From positions 1,550,001 to 1,614,000 of the forward strand of contig NZ_CP015600.1 of assembly GCF_001647715.1 (NCBI RefSeq): a stretch of DNA of 64,000 nucleotides, read 5' to 3'. This document shows positions 39,162-48,453 of this stretch, piece after piece (the stretch's first letter is position 1; the number at the start of each line of letters is the position of its first letter). This stretch comes from Pseudomonas antarctica. Lineage in GTDB: Bacteria > Pseudomonadota > Gammaproteobacteria > Pseudomonadales > Pseudomonadaceae. The position numbers were made by a program, and so were the translations under genes. The notes beneath the pieces were generated by a model. That model was not told where the DNA came from. It did no database searches and saw only the letters and a program-made list of their open reading frames with translations.

Positions 39162-39189
39162 GATGATTGATGGTGTTGGTGAAGAAGAG

Positions 39190-40824
39190 TCAGGCCAGTA
39201 AGTCCTGCAGCGTTCCCAGATTGTCGGCCTCATCCACCGCCTTATCCTGGCGCCAGCGCAGCATCCTGGGAAACCGCACTGCAATCCCGCTTTTGTGCCG
39301 CTTGGACAGGGCGATCCCTTCGAACCCCAGCTCAAACACCATGCTCGGCGTCACACTGCTGACCGGGCCGAATTTTTCCACCGTGGTTTTGCGCACGATG
39401 GCGTCGACCTTGCGCATTTCTTCGTCGGTCAGGCCTGAATACGCCTTGGCGAAGGGCACCAGCGTGCGTTCAGTTCCGGGCGGTCCGTCCCACACCGCAA
39501 AGGTGTAGTCGCTATACAGGCTGGCACGTCGGCCATGGCCGCGCTGGGCGTAAATCAACACGGCGTCGACGCTGAACGGGTCGACTTTCCATTTCCACCA
39601 CACGCCCATGTCCTTGGTGCGGCCTACGCCGTAGAGGCCATCACGCGCCTTGAGCATCATGCCTTCCACGCCGAGGCGGCGAGAGCTCTCACGTTGTCGG
39701 GCGAGGTCCGCCCAGCTGTTACCGGTCAGCAGCGGCGATGGCAGCAGTACCGGTTGGTTGCACTGGGCAATAACGTGCTCAAGCTGGGCGCGGCGCTCGG
39801 CCTGGGTGTGGCTGCGCCAATCTTCGCCCTGATACTCCAGCAGGTCGTAGGCCAATACAGCGACCGGTGCCTCCTCGAGGATTTTCTTGCTCAAGGTTTT
39901 ACGGCCAATGCGCTGTTGCAGCAGTGCGAAAGGTTGCACTGCGTCCTTCCACACCACGATTTCGCCGTCGATCACGGTGCCATCCGGCAGGCCACTCACC
40001 AGGCTGTGCAGTTCAGGGAATCGCTCGGTGACCAGCTCTTCACCCCGAGACCAGACCCATAGGCGACCCTCACGCTTGACCAGCTGCGCGCGGATGCCAT
40101 CCCATTTCCATTCCACCTGCCAGTCGGCGGGCGGGCCGAGCAGGGCGTCGAATTGCTCCACCGGTTGTGCCAACCCATGGGCGAGGAAAAAGGGATAAGG
40201 CTGTCCGCCGCGTTGCGCATGTTCGTCGCACGATTCGGCGGCGATCAGCTTAAGGTAACCTTCGGCTGTCGGACGGTTAGACAGGTCGGTGTAGCCCACC
40301 AAGCGCTGGGCCACCCGTTTGCTGTCGAGGTCGGCCATGGCGGCAAGGGCGCGGGTGACCAGCAATTTAGACACGCCCACGCGAAAACTGCCGGTGATTA
40401 ATTTGATGCACACCATCAGGCTGGGTTGATCCAGCTGCGCCCACAACGCGGGCAGGCGTTCGGCCAGTTCCAGTGGTGGCAGACCGCGCAGGGGCAGGAG
40501 CTTTTCTTCCAGCCATACCGCCAGACCGTCTTCCGAGGTGTAGGTCGATTCCGGTAACAGCAGGGAAATGGTCTCCGCCAGGTCGCCGACTGACTGGTAA
40601 CTCTCCTCGAATAACCAGGGTTCGATGCCCGACGCTTCGGTGGCCATGTCCCGCAGCAGGCGCGTGGGGACCAGTTGACGAGGCCGCCCGCCGGACAGGA
40701 AGTACACCGCCCACGCAGCATCCTGTGGCGGTGCTTGGCGGAAGTAGGTTTGCAGCGCGGCGAGCTTGGCGTTGCTGGAAGTGGTGGCGTCGAGGTTGGC
40801 GTACAACTCGGCGAACGCTTTCAT
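39190..40824 (-). CDS. ATP-dependent DNA ligase of the repair cluster
   Basis: The 544-residue product has an N-terminal DNA-binding domain (about 1-200), then the nucleotidyltransferase domain with motif I EWKWDGIRAQ (adenylated Lys), motif III DGEIVVW, motif IV EGMMLKA and motif V WWKWKVD, and an OB domain. It matches the bacterial ligase type encoded with an MBL exonuclease, an Lhr-core helicase and a metallophosphoesterase. It is not LigD, as no polymerase or phosphoesterase domain is present. It overlaps the exonuclease gene by four bases. Confidence 0.93.
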   Translation of the reverse strand: MKAFAELYANLDATTSSNAKLAALQTYFRQAPPQDAAWAVYFLSGGRPRQLVPTRLLRDMATEASGIEPWLFEESYQSVGDLAETISLLLPESTYTSEDGLAVWLEEKLLPLRGLPPLELAERLPALWAQLDQPSLMVCIKLITGSFRVGVSKLLVTRALAAMADLDSKRVAQRLVGYTDLSNRPTAEGYLKLIAAESCDEHAQRGGQPYPFFLAHGLAQPVEQFDALLGPPADWQVEWKWDGIRAQLVKREGRLWVWSRGEELVTERFPELHSLVSGLPDGTVIDGEIVVWKDAVQPFALLQQRIGRKTLSKKILEEAPVAVLAYDLLEYQGEDWRSHTQAERRAQLEHVIAQCNQPVLLPSPLLTGNSWADLARQRESSRRLGVEGMMLKARDGLYGVGRTKDMGVWWKWKVDPFSVDAVLIYAQRGHGRRASLYSDYTFAVWDGPPGTERTLVPFAKAYSGLTDEEMRKVDAIVRKTTVEKFGPVSSVTPSMVFELGFEGIALSKRHKSGIAVRFPRMLRWRQDKAVDEADNLGTLQDLLA

Positions 40825-41825
40825 GCCGTGGCCTCTTCTTCATCATCACCGTATTCGGTGGTGAAGCCCTGGGCGTCCAGGCCTTTTTCGCGCAGGTGGC
40901 GCACCAATACGCCTACGGAGCCGTGGGTGACCATCACCCGTTCGGCGCCGGTTTGTTCGATGGCCCACAACAGGCCGGGCCAATCGGCGTGGTCCGACAG
41001 CACAAAGCCCCGGTCCACACCGCGCCGTCGCCGGGTGCCGCGCAGGCGCATCCAGCCACTGGCGAACGCGTCACTGTAGTCGCCGAAGCGGCGTATCCAG
41101 CTGCTGCCTCCGGCGGAAGGTGGCGCAATGATCAAGGCTTGGCGCAGCAGCGGGTCGGTTTTTTTAAAGTCGCCGGCGTAAAGGGTTTCGGGGATGTAGA
41201 CCCCGGCCTCGCGGTACACGCGGTTCAACGGTTCGACCGCACCGTGGCTGAGGATCGGGCCGATGCTGGCATCGATGCCATGCAGGATGCGCTGGGCTTT
41301 GCCGAAGGAATAACAGAACAGCACGCTGGCCTTGCCGGCGGCGATATTGGCCTGCCACCAGGCATTGATCCCGGCGAAAATCTGCGCCTGGGGCTGCCAA
41401 CGGTAGATCGGCAGGCCAAACGTGGATTCGGTGATAAAGGTGTGGCAACGCACCGGCTCGAAGGGGGCACACGTGCCGTCGGGTTCGACCTTGTAGTCAC
41501 CGGATGCCACCCAGACTTCGCCCTGGTATTCCAGGCGCACCTGGGCTGAACCGAGCACATGCCCGGCGGGGTGAAAGCTCAACGTGACGCCGTGGTGTAC
41601 GAGTTTTTCACCATAGGCCAGGGTTTGCAGGTTGATGTCCTGGCCCAACCGCGAGCGCAGAATGCCTTCGCCGGGCGCGGCCGCCAGATAGTGCTGGTTG
41701 CCCGTGCGGGCGTGATCGCCGTGGGCGTGAGTGATGACCGAGCGCTCCACCGGCCGCCAGGGGTCGATGTAAAAATCTCCGGCGGGGCAGTAGAGGCCTT
41801 CGGGCCGGGCGATGACAAGGTCCAT
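40821..41825 (-). CDS. Ligase-associated MBL-fold exonuclease (SNM1/Artemis-like)
   Basis: The 334-residue metallo-beta-lactamase protein has HAHGDHAR (HxHxDH metal motif, about residue 34), SGDYK, SFGKAQR and a C-terminal LSDHADWPGL. This is the beta-CASP/SNM1 pattern of DNA nucleases. It is the first gene of the pair with the ligase, joined by an ATGA overlap. Family work reports manganese-dependent nuclease activity. With the helicase and phosphoesterase it probably repairs a still-undefined lesion. Confidence 0.92.
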   Translation of the reverse strand: MDLVIARPEGLYCPAGDFYIDPWRPVERSVITHAHGDHARTGNQHYLAAAPGEGILRSRLGQDINLQTLAYGEKLVHHGVTLSFHPAGHVLGSAQVRLEYQGEVWVASGDYKVEPDGTCAPFEPVRCHTFITESTFGLPIYRWQPQAQIFAGINAWWQANIAAGKASVLFCYSFGKAQRILHGIDASIGPILSHGAVEPLNRVYREAGVYIPETLYAGDFKKTDPLLRQALIIAPPSAGGSSWIRRFGDYSDAFASGWMRLRGTRRRRGVDRGFVLSDHADWPGLLWAIEQTGAERVMVTHGSVGVLVRHLREKGLDAQGFTTEYGDDEEEATA

Positions 41826-41902
41826 GGGCGTGCCGGGGGCGATGGGCTTATCAGGTATGAGGGGACGGTGGGGCGAGAAGTTCTATCGGAATGCATAAGG
41901 TC

Positions 41903-41996
41903 AATGTGGGAGCGGGCTTGCTCGCGAATGCGGTGGTTCAGCCAACTATTCAGTGACTGATCGACCGCATTCGCGAGCAAGCCCGCTCCCACATTT
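41903..41996. repeat. Palindromic repeat (REP pair, CTCGCGAATGCGG type), exonuclease-quiP
   Basis: AATGTGGGAGCGGGCTTG and CTCGCGAATGCGG (left) face CCGCATTCGCGAG and CAAGCCCGCTCCCACATT (right). Nearly all bases of the arms pair. Core sequence is shared with the copy at 44562 and differs from the TGCCTGCGATAGC type seen elsewhere. Confidence 0.9.
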
Positions 41997-42026
41997 TTGA
42001 TCCGGTTTCTTCAGTAAGAAACCGGG

Positions 42027-44468
42027 TTACTTGCCAGGCGTCAGGGTCAACCGGGTCTTCCCATACACCTTGTCAAAGTTCTGCGGCTGCATCGGGAAGC
42101 TCAGGTATTGCGCCTTGAGCGACGGGTCGATGCCGTTCGCATAGTTCGGGCTGGCCGGGTTGCCGGACTGGCCGATGCCGCCCTGGCCCATCATCGGTTC
42201 GGCCTGGCCGAAGTCGATGATCATGCGCAGCGCCGGCACTTGGGTCGTCGCGAAGTCTTGGCCCCAGCTGTAAGGCGCCGGGTTCAAGGTGTTGTGGTCG
42301 CCGCCACTGGCGAATGGGCCACGAATCACTTGGCCGCTGGTGTTTTTCCAGGTGGTGCTGTGCAACTTGCCCCACTGCCAGGCCTTGTGATCGCCACCGA
42401 GTTGGCTGTCGCCGGCGCTGATTGCGGCGGCGAGGCTGCGGGCAAGGATCGCCGGCTTGTCTTCTTTTTGCGCGGTGCGCACGTCATCCCAGAACGGGCT
42501 GTCTTCGCGGCCCAGCAGGTGGTCTGCGTTGGCGGAGTAGGACACGTTGGCGTTGCTGATAAAGGCTTTCCAGCTGGCGCTGTTTTCCGGGCCAAGTTCG
42601 TCGAGGAAGATCTGTTTGGTGCTTTCCTGCAGGAACAGCTCGTAGATCGCCGCGTCGGCGGAAGTCGGCGCCAGACGGCCATCAAAGGCCATCAGGCGAT
42701 TCAGCGCCTCGCGTGCCTTGGCCGCTTCGGCCGCCGGCAATGCATCGATTGCCTGTTTCAGCGGCTGGGCCATACCCGGCGCCTGGAACATGGTCTTGAG
42801 CTTGGCGGCGAATAAGGTGGTCTGGTCGTACTGCATGGCGATCATGCTGCGGGTATCATGCTTGCCGGCGTTGGCCAGTTGCGCCAGACGCTCGCTGCGC
42901 TCCGGTGCATCCCAAGAGTTGGATAGCTGCATGCCATAGCCGCGTGGCGCGGTGCGTTGGTTGGCGGTGCCGATCCAGCCTTGGGCCGGGTCTTGATCGT
43001 ACGGGTGCAGCATCGCGTCGGCGTAACCGTCCCAGTCAAAACGCGCGTCCCAGCCCGGCGAGGGCAGCAGGCCTTCGCCTTCGCGGCGGTTGGGGAAGCG
43101 GCCGGTGACTTGCCAGCCAATGCTGCTGGCGTCGGCGAAAATCATGTTCAGTGCGATGGCGCGGATTTCCCGGGTCGCATCCGAAGCCTTGCCGGCACTT
43201 TGTGCGCGGGACAGGTCGAAGAACGCATCCAGGCTCTTGTCATCCTTGAAATCGGCGGTTTGCAGGGCCAGGCCGAAACCGCTGGTCAGGGCCTGGCTGC
43301 TGTTGAGCAGGGCGCCGTGGCGGGTTTCGTACACCACTTCGCGAATCGGCCGCTGGCCCTTGGCGAGGTAGGTTTCATTACGCACGGCGGCCGGCAGCCA
43401 TTTGCCGTTGTTCTCGTAGTACAACGCGCTGCCCTGGCGCTTGACCTTCTCCAGGAACAGGTCCTGGGTATCGCCTTTGACCGCACTCATGCTCCACGCC
43501 ACTTTGCCGTTGAAGCCCGACAGCAGGGTCGGCAGCCCGGCAATCGAGGCGCCGACCGCCTGGTATTTCGGCGCGCGAATCTGCACGTAGTTCCACGGCG
43601 ACGGTGCTTGTGGCTGGGCCGCGAGGTCGCTGGCCAGCAAGCTTTTGCCGCTGCGGCTGCGTTGCGGGCCAATGGCCCAGTTGCTTGACGTGGTGACGGC
43701 CAGAGCATTCAAGCTGCTCAGTTGCTGACCGACGCTTTCCAACCCGGCCAGGCCGGTGATCTGGCTGAGGTTCACGCCTTTGAGCTTGTCGGTTTCGGCC
43801 AGTGGGATCGGTTCATCCGGCGCGCTTGGGGTGAGCCAGGCGAGTTTGTCGACACCGACTTTTTGCGCGAGCACCAGCGATGACAACTCCTCCTGCAGGT
43901 TGCTCGACTCGCTGAAATTCAGCAGGCAGAACAGCAGCGCCGAATCTTCCGGCTTCCAGTACTCAGGCTTGTAGCCCGTCTGGGCCAGGTCCGGCGGCAG
44001 CTTGTCGCGGTAGCGGAACAGGTAGGCGTTGACGCCACGGGCATACACTTCAAAGAAGCGCTTGAGGCGCGGTGACGAGGCGTTATACAGCTCGCCGGCG
44101 CTTTTTTTCAGGTTAACGGCGCGCATGAAGCGGTCGACATCCAGCACCTCTGGCCCGGACATTTCCGCCAGACGGCCCTGAGCCAGCAGGCGCAAGGTGA
44201 CCATCTGCGTGATCCGATCGCTGGCGTGCACATAACCAAGGCTGAACAGCGCGTCATGGAAGGTGTTGCTTTCGATCAGCGGCATGCCCTGGGCATTGCG
44301 GCGCACCGAAACATTCTGTGCCAGGCCTTTGATCGGCTGCACGCCGGCAACGGGAGGCAGGGTGTCCTGGGTGCTCTGGATCTGGCAACCGGCCAGGCTT
44401 AATGCACTGGCTACTGCCGCGGCAACGCCGAACCGGGGAAGAAAATGTGAGAGGGCTGGCGAGGCCAT
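42027..44468 (-). CDS. quiP: Acyl-homoserine lactone acylase QuiP-like (Ntn hydrolase)
   Basis: The 813-residue penicillin-acylase family protein is made as one chain and should self-cleave into alpha and beta subunits. The nucleophile is Ser261 in TTSSNWAIG, the new N-terminus of the beta chain. An N-terminal hydrophobic stretch ends in LAGC, so it may be a lipoprotein. In P. aeruginosa QuiP (PA1032) cleaves long-chain AHLs and is also next to a GST gene. The specific substrate here is inferred. It is flanked by two palindromic repeats of the same subtype. Confidence 0.85.
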   Translation of the reverse strand: MASPALSHFLPRFGVAAAVASALSLAGCQIQSTQDTLPPVAGVQPIKGLAQNVSVRRNAQGMPLIESNTFHDALFSLGYVHASDRITQMVTLRLLAQGRLAEMSGPEVLDVDRFMRAVNLKKSAGELYNASSPRLKRFFEVYARGVNAYLFRYRDKLPPDLAQTGYKPEYWKPEDSALLFCLLNFSESSNLQEELSSLVLAQKVGVDKLAWLTPSAPDEPIPLAETDKLKGVNLSQITGLAGLESVGQQLSSLNALAVTTSSNWAIGPQRSRSGKSLLASDLAAQPQAPSPWNYVQIRAPKYQAVGASIAGLPTLLSGFNGKVAWSMSAVKGDTQDLFLEKVKRQGSALYYENNGKWLPAAVRNETYLAKGQRPIREVVYETRHGALLNSSQALTSGFGLALQTADFKDDKSLDAFFDLSRAQSAGKASDATREIRAIALNMIFADASSIGWQVTGRFPNRREGEGLLPSPGWDARFDWDGYADAMLHPYDQDPAQGWIGTANQRTAPRGYGMQLSNSWDAPERSERLAQLANAGKHDTRSMIAMQYDQTTLFAAKLKTMFQAPGMAQPLKQAIDALPAAEAAKAREALNRLMAFDGRLAPTSADAAIYELFLQESTKQIFLDELGPENSASWKAFISNANVSYSANADHLLGREDSPFWDDVRTAQKEDKPAILARSLAAAISAGDSQLGGDHKAWQWGKLHSTTWKNTSGQVIRGPFASGGDHNTLNPAPYSWGQDFATTQVPALRMIIDFGQAEPMMGQGGIGQSGNPASPNYANGIDPSLKAQYLSFPMQPQNFDKVYGKTRLTLTPGK

Positions 44469-44561
44469 GGCAAAGCTCCTGCGGGGGGTAGCGTCATTAA
44501 AGGCGCTACGTTAGTGAGCGCGGCGAAACGACGCAAGCAGGAGTTTGGGTCTTGCGCAAAT

Positions 44562-44658
44562 CAAATGTGGGAGCGGGCTTGCTCGCGAATGCGGTGTGTC
44601 AGTCTATGAAGGTCTGACTGAACCACCGCATTCGCGAGCAAGCCTGCTCCCACATTTT
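44562..44658. repeat. Palindromic repeat (REP pair, CTCGCGAATGCGG type), quiP-GST
   Basis: AAATGTGGGAGCGGGCTTG and CTCGCGAATGCGG face CCGCATTCGCGAG and CAAGCCTGCTCCCACATTTT. The tip pairs GTCAGTCT-type bases with GGTCTGAC. It is nearly the same as the repeat at 41903, so two copies bracket quiP. Confidence 0.9.
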
Positions 44659-44677
44659 GACCGAGCAAGACTTTGAA

Positions 44678-45322
44678 TCAGGATTTCGGCGGATTCACTT
44701 TCTGTACCAGTTCATACGCCCGAACCGTCGCCGGCCGCTCTTTGATGCGGTTGAACCAGCGATGAACATGGGGGAAATCCTCCAGACGCTGGCTCTGCCA
44801 TTTGTGGGAAACAATCCACGGGTAAATCGCCATGTCAGCAATGCTGTACGCCTCGCCCGCCACGAACGGACGGTCCGCCAGACGCCGGTCCAGCACGCCG
44901 TACAGACGCGCGGTTTCATCTACATAGCGTTTAATCGCGTAGGGGATTTTCTCTGGCGCGAACTGGCTGAAGTGATGGTTCTGCCCGGCCATCGGCCCCA
45001 GCCCACCCATTTGCCAGAACAGCCATTGCAGCGCTTCCTGGCGACCGCGCAGGTCTTTTGGAATGAACTGGCCGGTTTTTTCCGCGAGGTACAGCAGGAT
45101 AGCGCCGGATTCAAACAGCGAAATCGGCGCGCCGCCGTCGGTCGGGTTCTGATCGACGATGGCCGGAATGCGGTTGTTGGGAGCAATCTTCAGGAAGTCC
45201 GGCTTGAACTGGTCGCCCTGGCCAATGTTGATCGGGTGCACCTTGTAGGGCAGGCCGGCTTCTTCCAGGAACAGCGATACTTTGTGACCGTTGGGGGTAG
45301 TCCAGTAATACAGGTCGATCAT
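44678..45322 (-). CDS. Glutathione S-transferase family protein (YfcG/YghU-like)
   Basis: The 214-residue product has an N-terminal thioredoxin-fold domain (MIDLYYWTTPNGHKVSLFLEEAGLPY, with NNRIPAIVD and the glutathione-binding FESGAILLYLAEK) and an all-helical C-terminal domain. The WTTPNGHK start matches the Nu-class YfcG/YghU enzymes, known for disulfide-bond reductase activity. I chose ATG 45322. The PA1032-PA1033 pair shows the same acylase-GST adjacency. Confidence 0.9.
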   Translation of the reverse strand: MIDLYYWTTPNGHKVSLFLEEAGLPYKVHPINIGQGDQFKPDFLKIAPNNRIPAIVDQNPTDGGAPISLFESGAILLYLAEKTGQFIPKDLRGRQEALQWLFWQMGGLGPMAGQNHHFSQFAPEKIPYAIKRYVDETARLYGVLDRRLADRPFVAGEAYSIADMAIYPWIVSHKWQSQRLEDFPHVHRWFNRIKERPATVRAYELVQKVNPPKS

Positions 45323-45383
45323 GAAGCTCTCCAAATGAGCGAATGCCTGTAGGTATAGGTGATGTTCGAGGCGCAAAAATTCA

Positions 45384-45640
45384 ATGAAACATTTAGGTCT
45401 ACCGTTAGAAGCATTTCACACCGCGCCGTCCACCAGCATCTGCAACGACTGTTGTGAGCACCCTGCACGCCATACACCTCGGCAAGTGGAAGGCTCACGC
45501 AATGCCGAGACGGGCGGGTATGGGCTGGGGTTGAGCATTGCGCACGCCATTGCTCGGGCGCATGAAGGGCGGTTGAGTTCGCGAAGGCGGGGGATTAGAG
45601 GTGGTGTTGCGGTTGTGGCGCAAATCCTGAGTTGGCAACA
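45384..45640 (+). pseudogene. Remnant of a sensor histidine kinase ATPase domain
   Basis: The frame holds VEGSRNAETGGYGLGLSI followed by AHAIARAHEGRL at about 45486-45575. This is the F/G2-box end of a HATPase_c domain (the usual form is R-x-GG-x-GLGL-x-I). No kinase start, His box or N box is present upstream, and the frame runs on into a palindromic repeat. It is best read as the decayed C-terminus of a two-component sensor whose remainder has been deleted. No response regulator gene is near. Confidence 0.75.
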
Positions 45641-45644
45641 CAGG

Positions 45645-45740
45645 ACAAATGTGGGCGCTGGCTTGCCTGCGATAGCGGTGGTTCAGCTGACACATCGTTA
45701 TCTGTCAGATCGCCATCGCAGGCAAGCCAGCTCCCCCACT
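45645..45740. repeat. Palindromic repeat (REP pair) beside the kinase remnant
   Basis: AAATGTGGGCGCTGGCTTGC and CTGCGATAGCGG face GCCATCGCAGGCAAGCCAGC and TCCCCCA, with inner CAGCTGACA/TGTCAG pairing. Slight decay (GGGCGC for GGGAGC; CCCCCA for CCCACA) suggests an older copy. Confidence 0.85.
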
Positions 45741-45756
45741 GACTGCAATCAGGGCA

Positions 45757-45963
45757 TCAGGCGCCGTGGCACTTCTTGAATTTCTTCTCGCTGCCGCATG
45801 GGCAAGGATCGTTGCGACCAACGTCTTTCAAGGCGTTGCGCACCGGCTCCTGGTGAGCGTGGCCGCAGTTCGGGCCGTGGACATGGCCGTGGTCGTGATC
45901 ATGGTGATCGTGATCGTGATCGTGGTTGCAGTCAGGACCATGGACATGGGGTTGCTGAGTCAT
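45757..45963 (-). CDS. Histidine-rich SEC-C motif protein
   Basis: This 68-residue protein has two copies of HVHGP(D/N)C(N/G)H flanking a run of His-Asp pairs (about residues 6-36). A C-terminal SEC-C zinc motif [14 protein letters not shown] matches the SecA C-terminus. Both halves should bind metal, so it may store or hand over zinc or another transition metal. The function is not known. It overlaps the lipoprotein gene by four bases and ends an operon that also holds a second SEC-C protein. Confidence 0.85.
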   Translation of the reverse strand: MTQQPHVHGPDCNHDHDHDHHDHDHGHVHGPNCGHAHQEPVRNALKDVGRNDPCPCGSEKKFKKCHGA

Positions 45964-46442
45964 CGATGTCGCTCCGGAATAAAATCGCCGGGGATTATCT
46001 CGCCATTGTGGGCGACCTGCACGTCATTACCGATGAATAATCCGGTTTTCAGCTCGCCCTCCAGGCGATAAGGGACGGGCTTGGTGGGGTTTTTCAACAT
46101 CTGCACCACATCGCGTATCTGTGGCCAGAGGTTGGTACGCACCGACACCCGGAAAAACCCATGGCTTCGCGGCGGTATGGTCAGCCATTCGTTGGACTCG
46201 CCTTCGGTCAGTACAAAATCGCCCAGGCTGACTTTGTAGATCAACCCGCGCACGGTGAGGTCCGCGTCGTCGCGATTGTCCACGCGAAAGTACAGCTTGA
46301 ACTTCTGCTCCAGCAACTTGGCGCGTACCAATTCGACTTTCACCAGCGAGACGTGAGGCGCGGGCGCGTCGTCTTCGAACCACGACGCACAGCCGGTCAG
46401 ACTCAGGGTCAACGCCAGCATCAAGCTGTACATCCGGAGCAT
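45960..46442 (-). CDS. LEA14/Why-domain lipoprotein
   Basis: The 160-residue product has a signal sequence with lipobox LTGC at its end. A beta-rich domain follows with [27 protein letters not shown], which fits the LEA type 2 (water stress/hypersensitivity, WHy) family. It should be anchored in the envelope. I chose ATG 46442 (MLRMYSLML), which places the signal peptide correctly. It sits between two SEC-C genes, 19 bp after ychJ. Confidence 0.82.
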   Translation of the reverse strand: MLRMYSLMLALTLSLTGCASWFEDDAPAPHVSLVKVELVRAKLLEQKFKLYFRVDNRDDADLTVRGLIYKVSLGDFVLTEGESNEWLTIPPRSHGFFRVSVRTNLWPQIRDVVQMLKNPTKPVPYRLEGELKTGLFIGNDVQVAHNGEIIPGDFIPERHR

Positions 46443-46461
46443 GGCGTTATCCTTGAGTTGA

Positions 46462-46932
46462 TTAGAGGTAGCTGGAACAGCACTTCTTGAATTTCTGCCC
46501 ACTGCCACACAAACATACATCATTGCGCCCGGCCTTCACCTCAACCGTCGGGTCAATGAAGTACCAGCGCCCATCATTCTGTACGAAAGAAGATTGCTCA
46601 CGGTGGCTGTGTTCTCCGCTGCCGTCGTGCCAGCGTGCGGTAAAGGTCACGAAGGCATGTTCCGGCTGGCCGCCGAACACCTCCGAGCTTTCCACCTCAA
46701 GGCCCAGCCAAGTGCTCTGGGCACTCCAGGCGCCGATGGCGGCGCGGTCCAGGCCGGCTTGCTGCGCAGGCACGGTGGTGGCCACCAGGTAGTCCACCAG
46801 GCCCAGCACATAGGCGCTGTAGCGCGAACGCATCAGCGCGGAGGCGCAGGGCGCGGGGTGGCCGGCGTGATAATGGCCGCAGCAGGCATCCAGCAGGTTG
46901 CCACTGCCGCAGGGGCATATGGATGTACTCAT
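46462..46932 (-). CDS. ychJ: YchJ-family SEC-C protein
   Basis: The 156-residue UPF0225 protein has an N-terminal cysteine motif [14 protein letters not shown], a central NTF2-like domain ([17 protein letters not shown] and WHFIDP-like RWYFIDP), and a C-terminal SEC-C motif [13 protein letters not shown]. It should bind one or two zinc ions. No reaction is assigned to the family. I chose ATG 46932, which starts 2 bp after the upstream gene ends. Confidence 0.9.
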   Translation of the reverse strand: MSTSICPCGSGNLLDACCGHYHAGHPAPCASALMRSRYSAYVLGLVDYLVATTVPAQQAGLDRAAIGAWSAQSTWLGLEVESSEVFGGQPEHAFVTFTARWHDGSGEHSHREQSSFVQNDGRWYFIDPTVEVKAGRNDVCLCGSGQKFKKCCSSYL

Positions 46933-46934
46933 GG

Positions 46935-47432
46935 TTACCACCAATACTTTCCGAAGTTTTCCGGGTTGGCCCAGAAGCGGGCGTTGAGCCAGTCCGGCAC
47001 CTGTTTATAGTCAAGCAGATCATAGGTGAACAGCGTCAGAACCTGCTCATCGCGCTGGAACCGCTCGCCGGCTTGCAGAGCCAGGGAGAAGAAGTCGGTG
47101 TCCTTCCAGCCGCAGGCGCTCAGGTCCACCAGCACGGCAATGCGGCTGCTGTTGAGGTTGCGAATGCCGCCCAGCAAGGTCAAGCCTTGCGGTTTTGACA
47201 GGTGCTCCAGGCAATCGACCACCAACGCCAGGTCAAAACGCTGCGCCGCCAGTTCCGCCGGTAACGGCCCGGGCGGCGCGATCGCCACTTGGGTCTGCGG
47301 ATGCTCGGCTTGAAAGGCCTCCAGCGCGGGAAACTGGCTGGCACCCAACAGCAACAGGCGTTTGGGTTGGTGTAAATCGAGCAAGGCGGCCAGGGCTTGC
47401 TGGGGTGTACGAGAAGAAATGCCAGCGGTCAT
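46935..47432 (-). CDS. Conserved protein, DUF6231-like, unknown function
   Basis: The 165-residue product has a Rossmann-like layout: [15 protein letters not shown] near residue 25, [12 protein letters not shown] near 73 and RIAVLVDLS near 98. This resembles a degenerate SAM-methyltransferase fold but lacks a clear GxGxG. It is first in the four-gene operon with ychJ, a WHy lipoprotein and the His-rich SEC-C protein. The family label is from memory; no function is known. Confidence 0.75.
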   Translation of the reverse strand: MTAGISSRTPQQALAALLDLHQPKRLLLLGASQFPALEAFQAEHPQTQVAIAPPGPLPAELAAQRFDLALVVDCLEHLSKPQGLTLLGGIRNLNSSRIAVLVDLSACGWKDTDFFSLALQAGERFQRDEQVLTLFTYDLLDYKQVPDWLNARFWANPENFGKYWW

Positions 47433-47622
47433 CAGAGATCCTCACATCAGGACCCTAGAGACTAGCGCGGCTGAGCGTGCGGGCCTAGAGCGGGCGGCGG
47501 CGAAAAGTCCGGCAAGTGCAGCGATCCTCAATGAAACCGGGGGTGTGGCGTACTGGCGCAGATGAAAAGAGCGGTCTTTACTCCACCCATCGGCCCCCGC
47601 CGATACCCTCAGGAGAAAGCAC

Positions 47623-48321
47623 ATGAGCATCATGCGGACAGCTCTACCCTTGGTTCTGCTAACCGGAGTATTGACAGGTTGCGCAGGGTTGCAAAAAACC
47701 GATTGGCCTACCTGTGCAGCCGTCGGTGGTGTGACCGGCGCCGCGATTGGCGCCACAAAAAGTTCTGCGTACGCGGGCTATGGCGCATTGCTGGTCGGCG
47801 GCATGGCCGGCGCCTATTGCTGGGTACATGGTGACGGCGACGAAGACGGCGACGGTGTACCTGATAGCCGCGACAAGTGCCCAGGCACGCCGAAAGGCGT
47901 GCAGGTCGATGCCAACGGTTGCCCGCCCGCGCCCGTGCAGGCAGCAGTGGTTGAGGAAGTCGTCGTGGTCAAGGAAGAGACCATCGTGATTCGCGATGTG
48001 CACTTCCAGTTCGACTCGGCCAAGCTGACGACGGCGGATAAAACCAAACTCGACGTTATTGCCACTCGCCTGAAAAAAGAAGCCCCGAGCGCGCAACTGC
48101 GGGTCAGTGGGCATACCGACAGCGTCGGTAAAGACGCCTACAACCAGAAACTCTCGGAAAAACGCGCCCACTCGGTCACGGACTACTTGATCAGTTCCGG
48201 TGTACCGCGCAGTAACTTTGTGTCGGTGACCGGTGCGGGCGAAAGCCACCCGGTAGCAGACAACAAAACCGCTGAGGGGCGTGCATTGAACCGCCGCGTG
48301 GAAATCCAGATCAACCGCTGA
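47623..48321 (+). CDS. OmpA-family lipoprotein with calcium-type repeat
   Basis: The 232-residue product has a lipobox LTGC, then a glycine-rich membrane-like segment (GGVTGAAIGATKSSAYAG). An acidic thrombospondin type 3-like repeat follows (DGDEDGDGVPDSRDKCPGTPKGV, about 72-94), then a C-terminal OmpA domain (about 120-232) with the peptidoglycan-binding HTDSVG and NRRVEI. It should tie the outer membrane to peptidoglycan. It is divergent from the SEC-C operon, with GGAGA upstream. Confidence 0.92.
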   Translation: MSIMRTALPLVLLTGVLTGCAGLQKTDWPTCAAVGGVTGAAIGATKSSAYAGYGALLVGGMAGAYCWVHGDGDEDGDGVPDSRDKCPGTPKGVQVDANGCPPAPVQAAVVEEVVVVKEETIVIRDVHFQFDSAKLTTADKTKLDVIATRLKKEAPSAQLRVSGHTDSVGKDAYNQKLSEKRAHSVTDYLISSGVPRSNFVSVTGAGESHPVADNKTAEGRALNRRVEIQINR

Positions 48322-48453
48322 CCATCCTTGCCCCTGTGCGAGCCACAGGGGCATTGCCGGCGATCCCCATCAAGTTTTTTCATCCTTCACTGGCAAATCG
48401 CCTGCAGAAGTCGGTACTGTGCGCCCAAAGAATAATAGGCAGGGGCATGCGGG

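Larger units (their letters stand above)
38851..39189. other. Intergenic region between the ligase gene and the ABC operon
   Basis: No gene is supported here. From the ABC side it holds the promoter zone with the GTTCCGAATG direct repeat. Next is a perfect 7-bp hairpin ATGCCCG-AAAA-CGGGCAT (39013-39030), with a T-rich tail on the plus strand only. Last is a palindromic repeat (39070-39161) next to the ligase stop. Confidence 0.6.

Noticed and set aside
45384..45779. Intact 131-residue gene
   Set aside because: Only a histidine kinase G2 box is recognisable, and the rest reads through a palindromic repeat, so it is a remnant.
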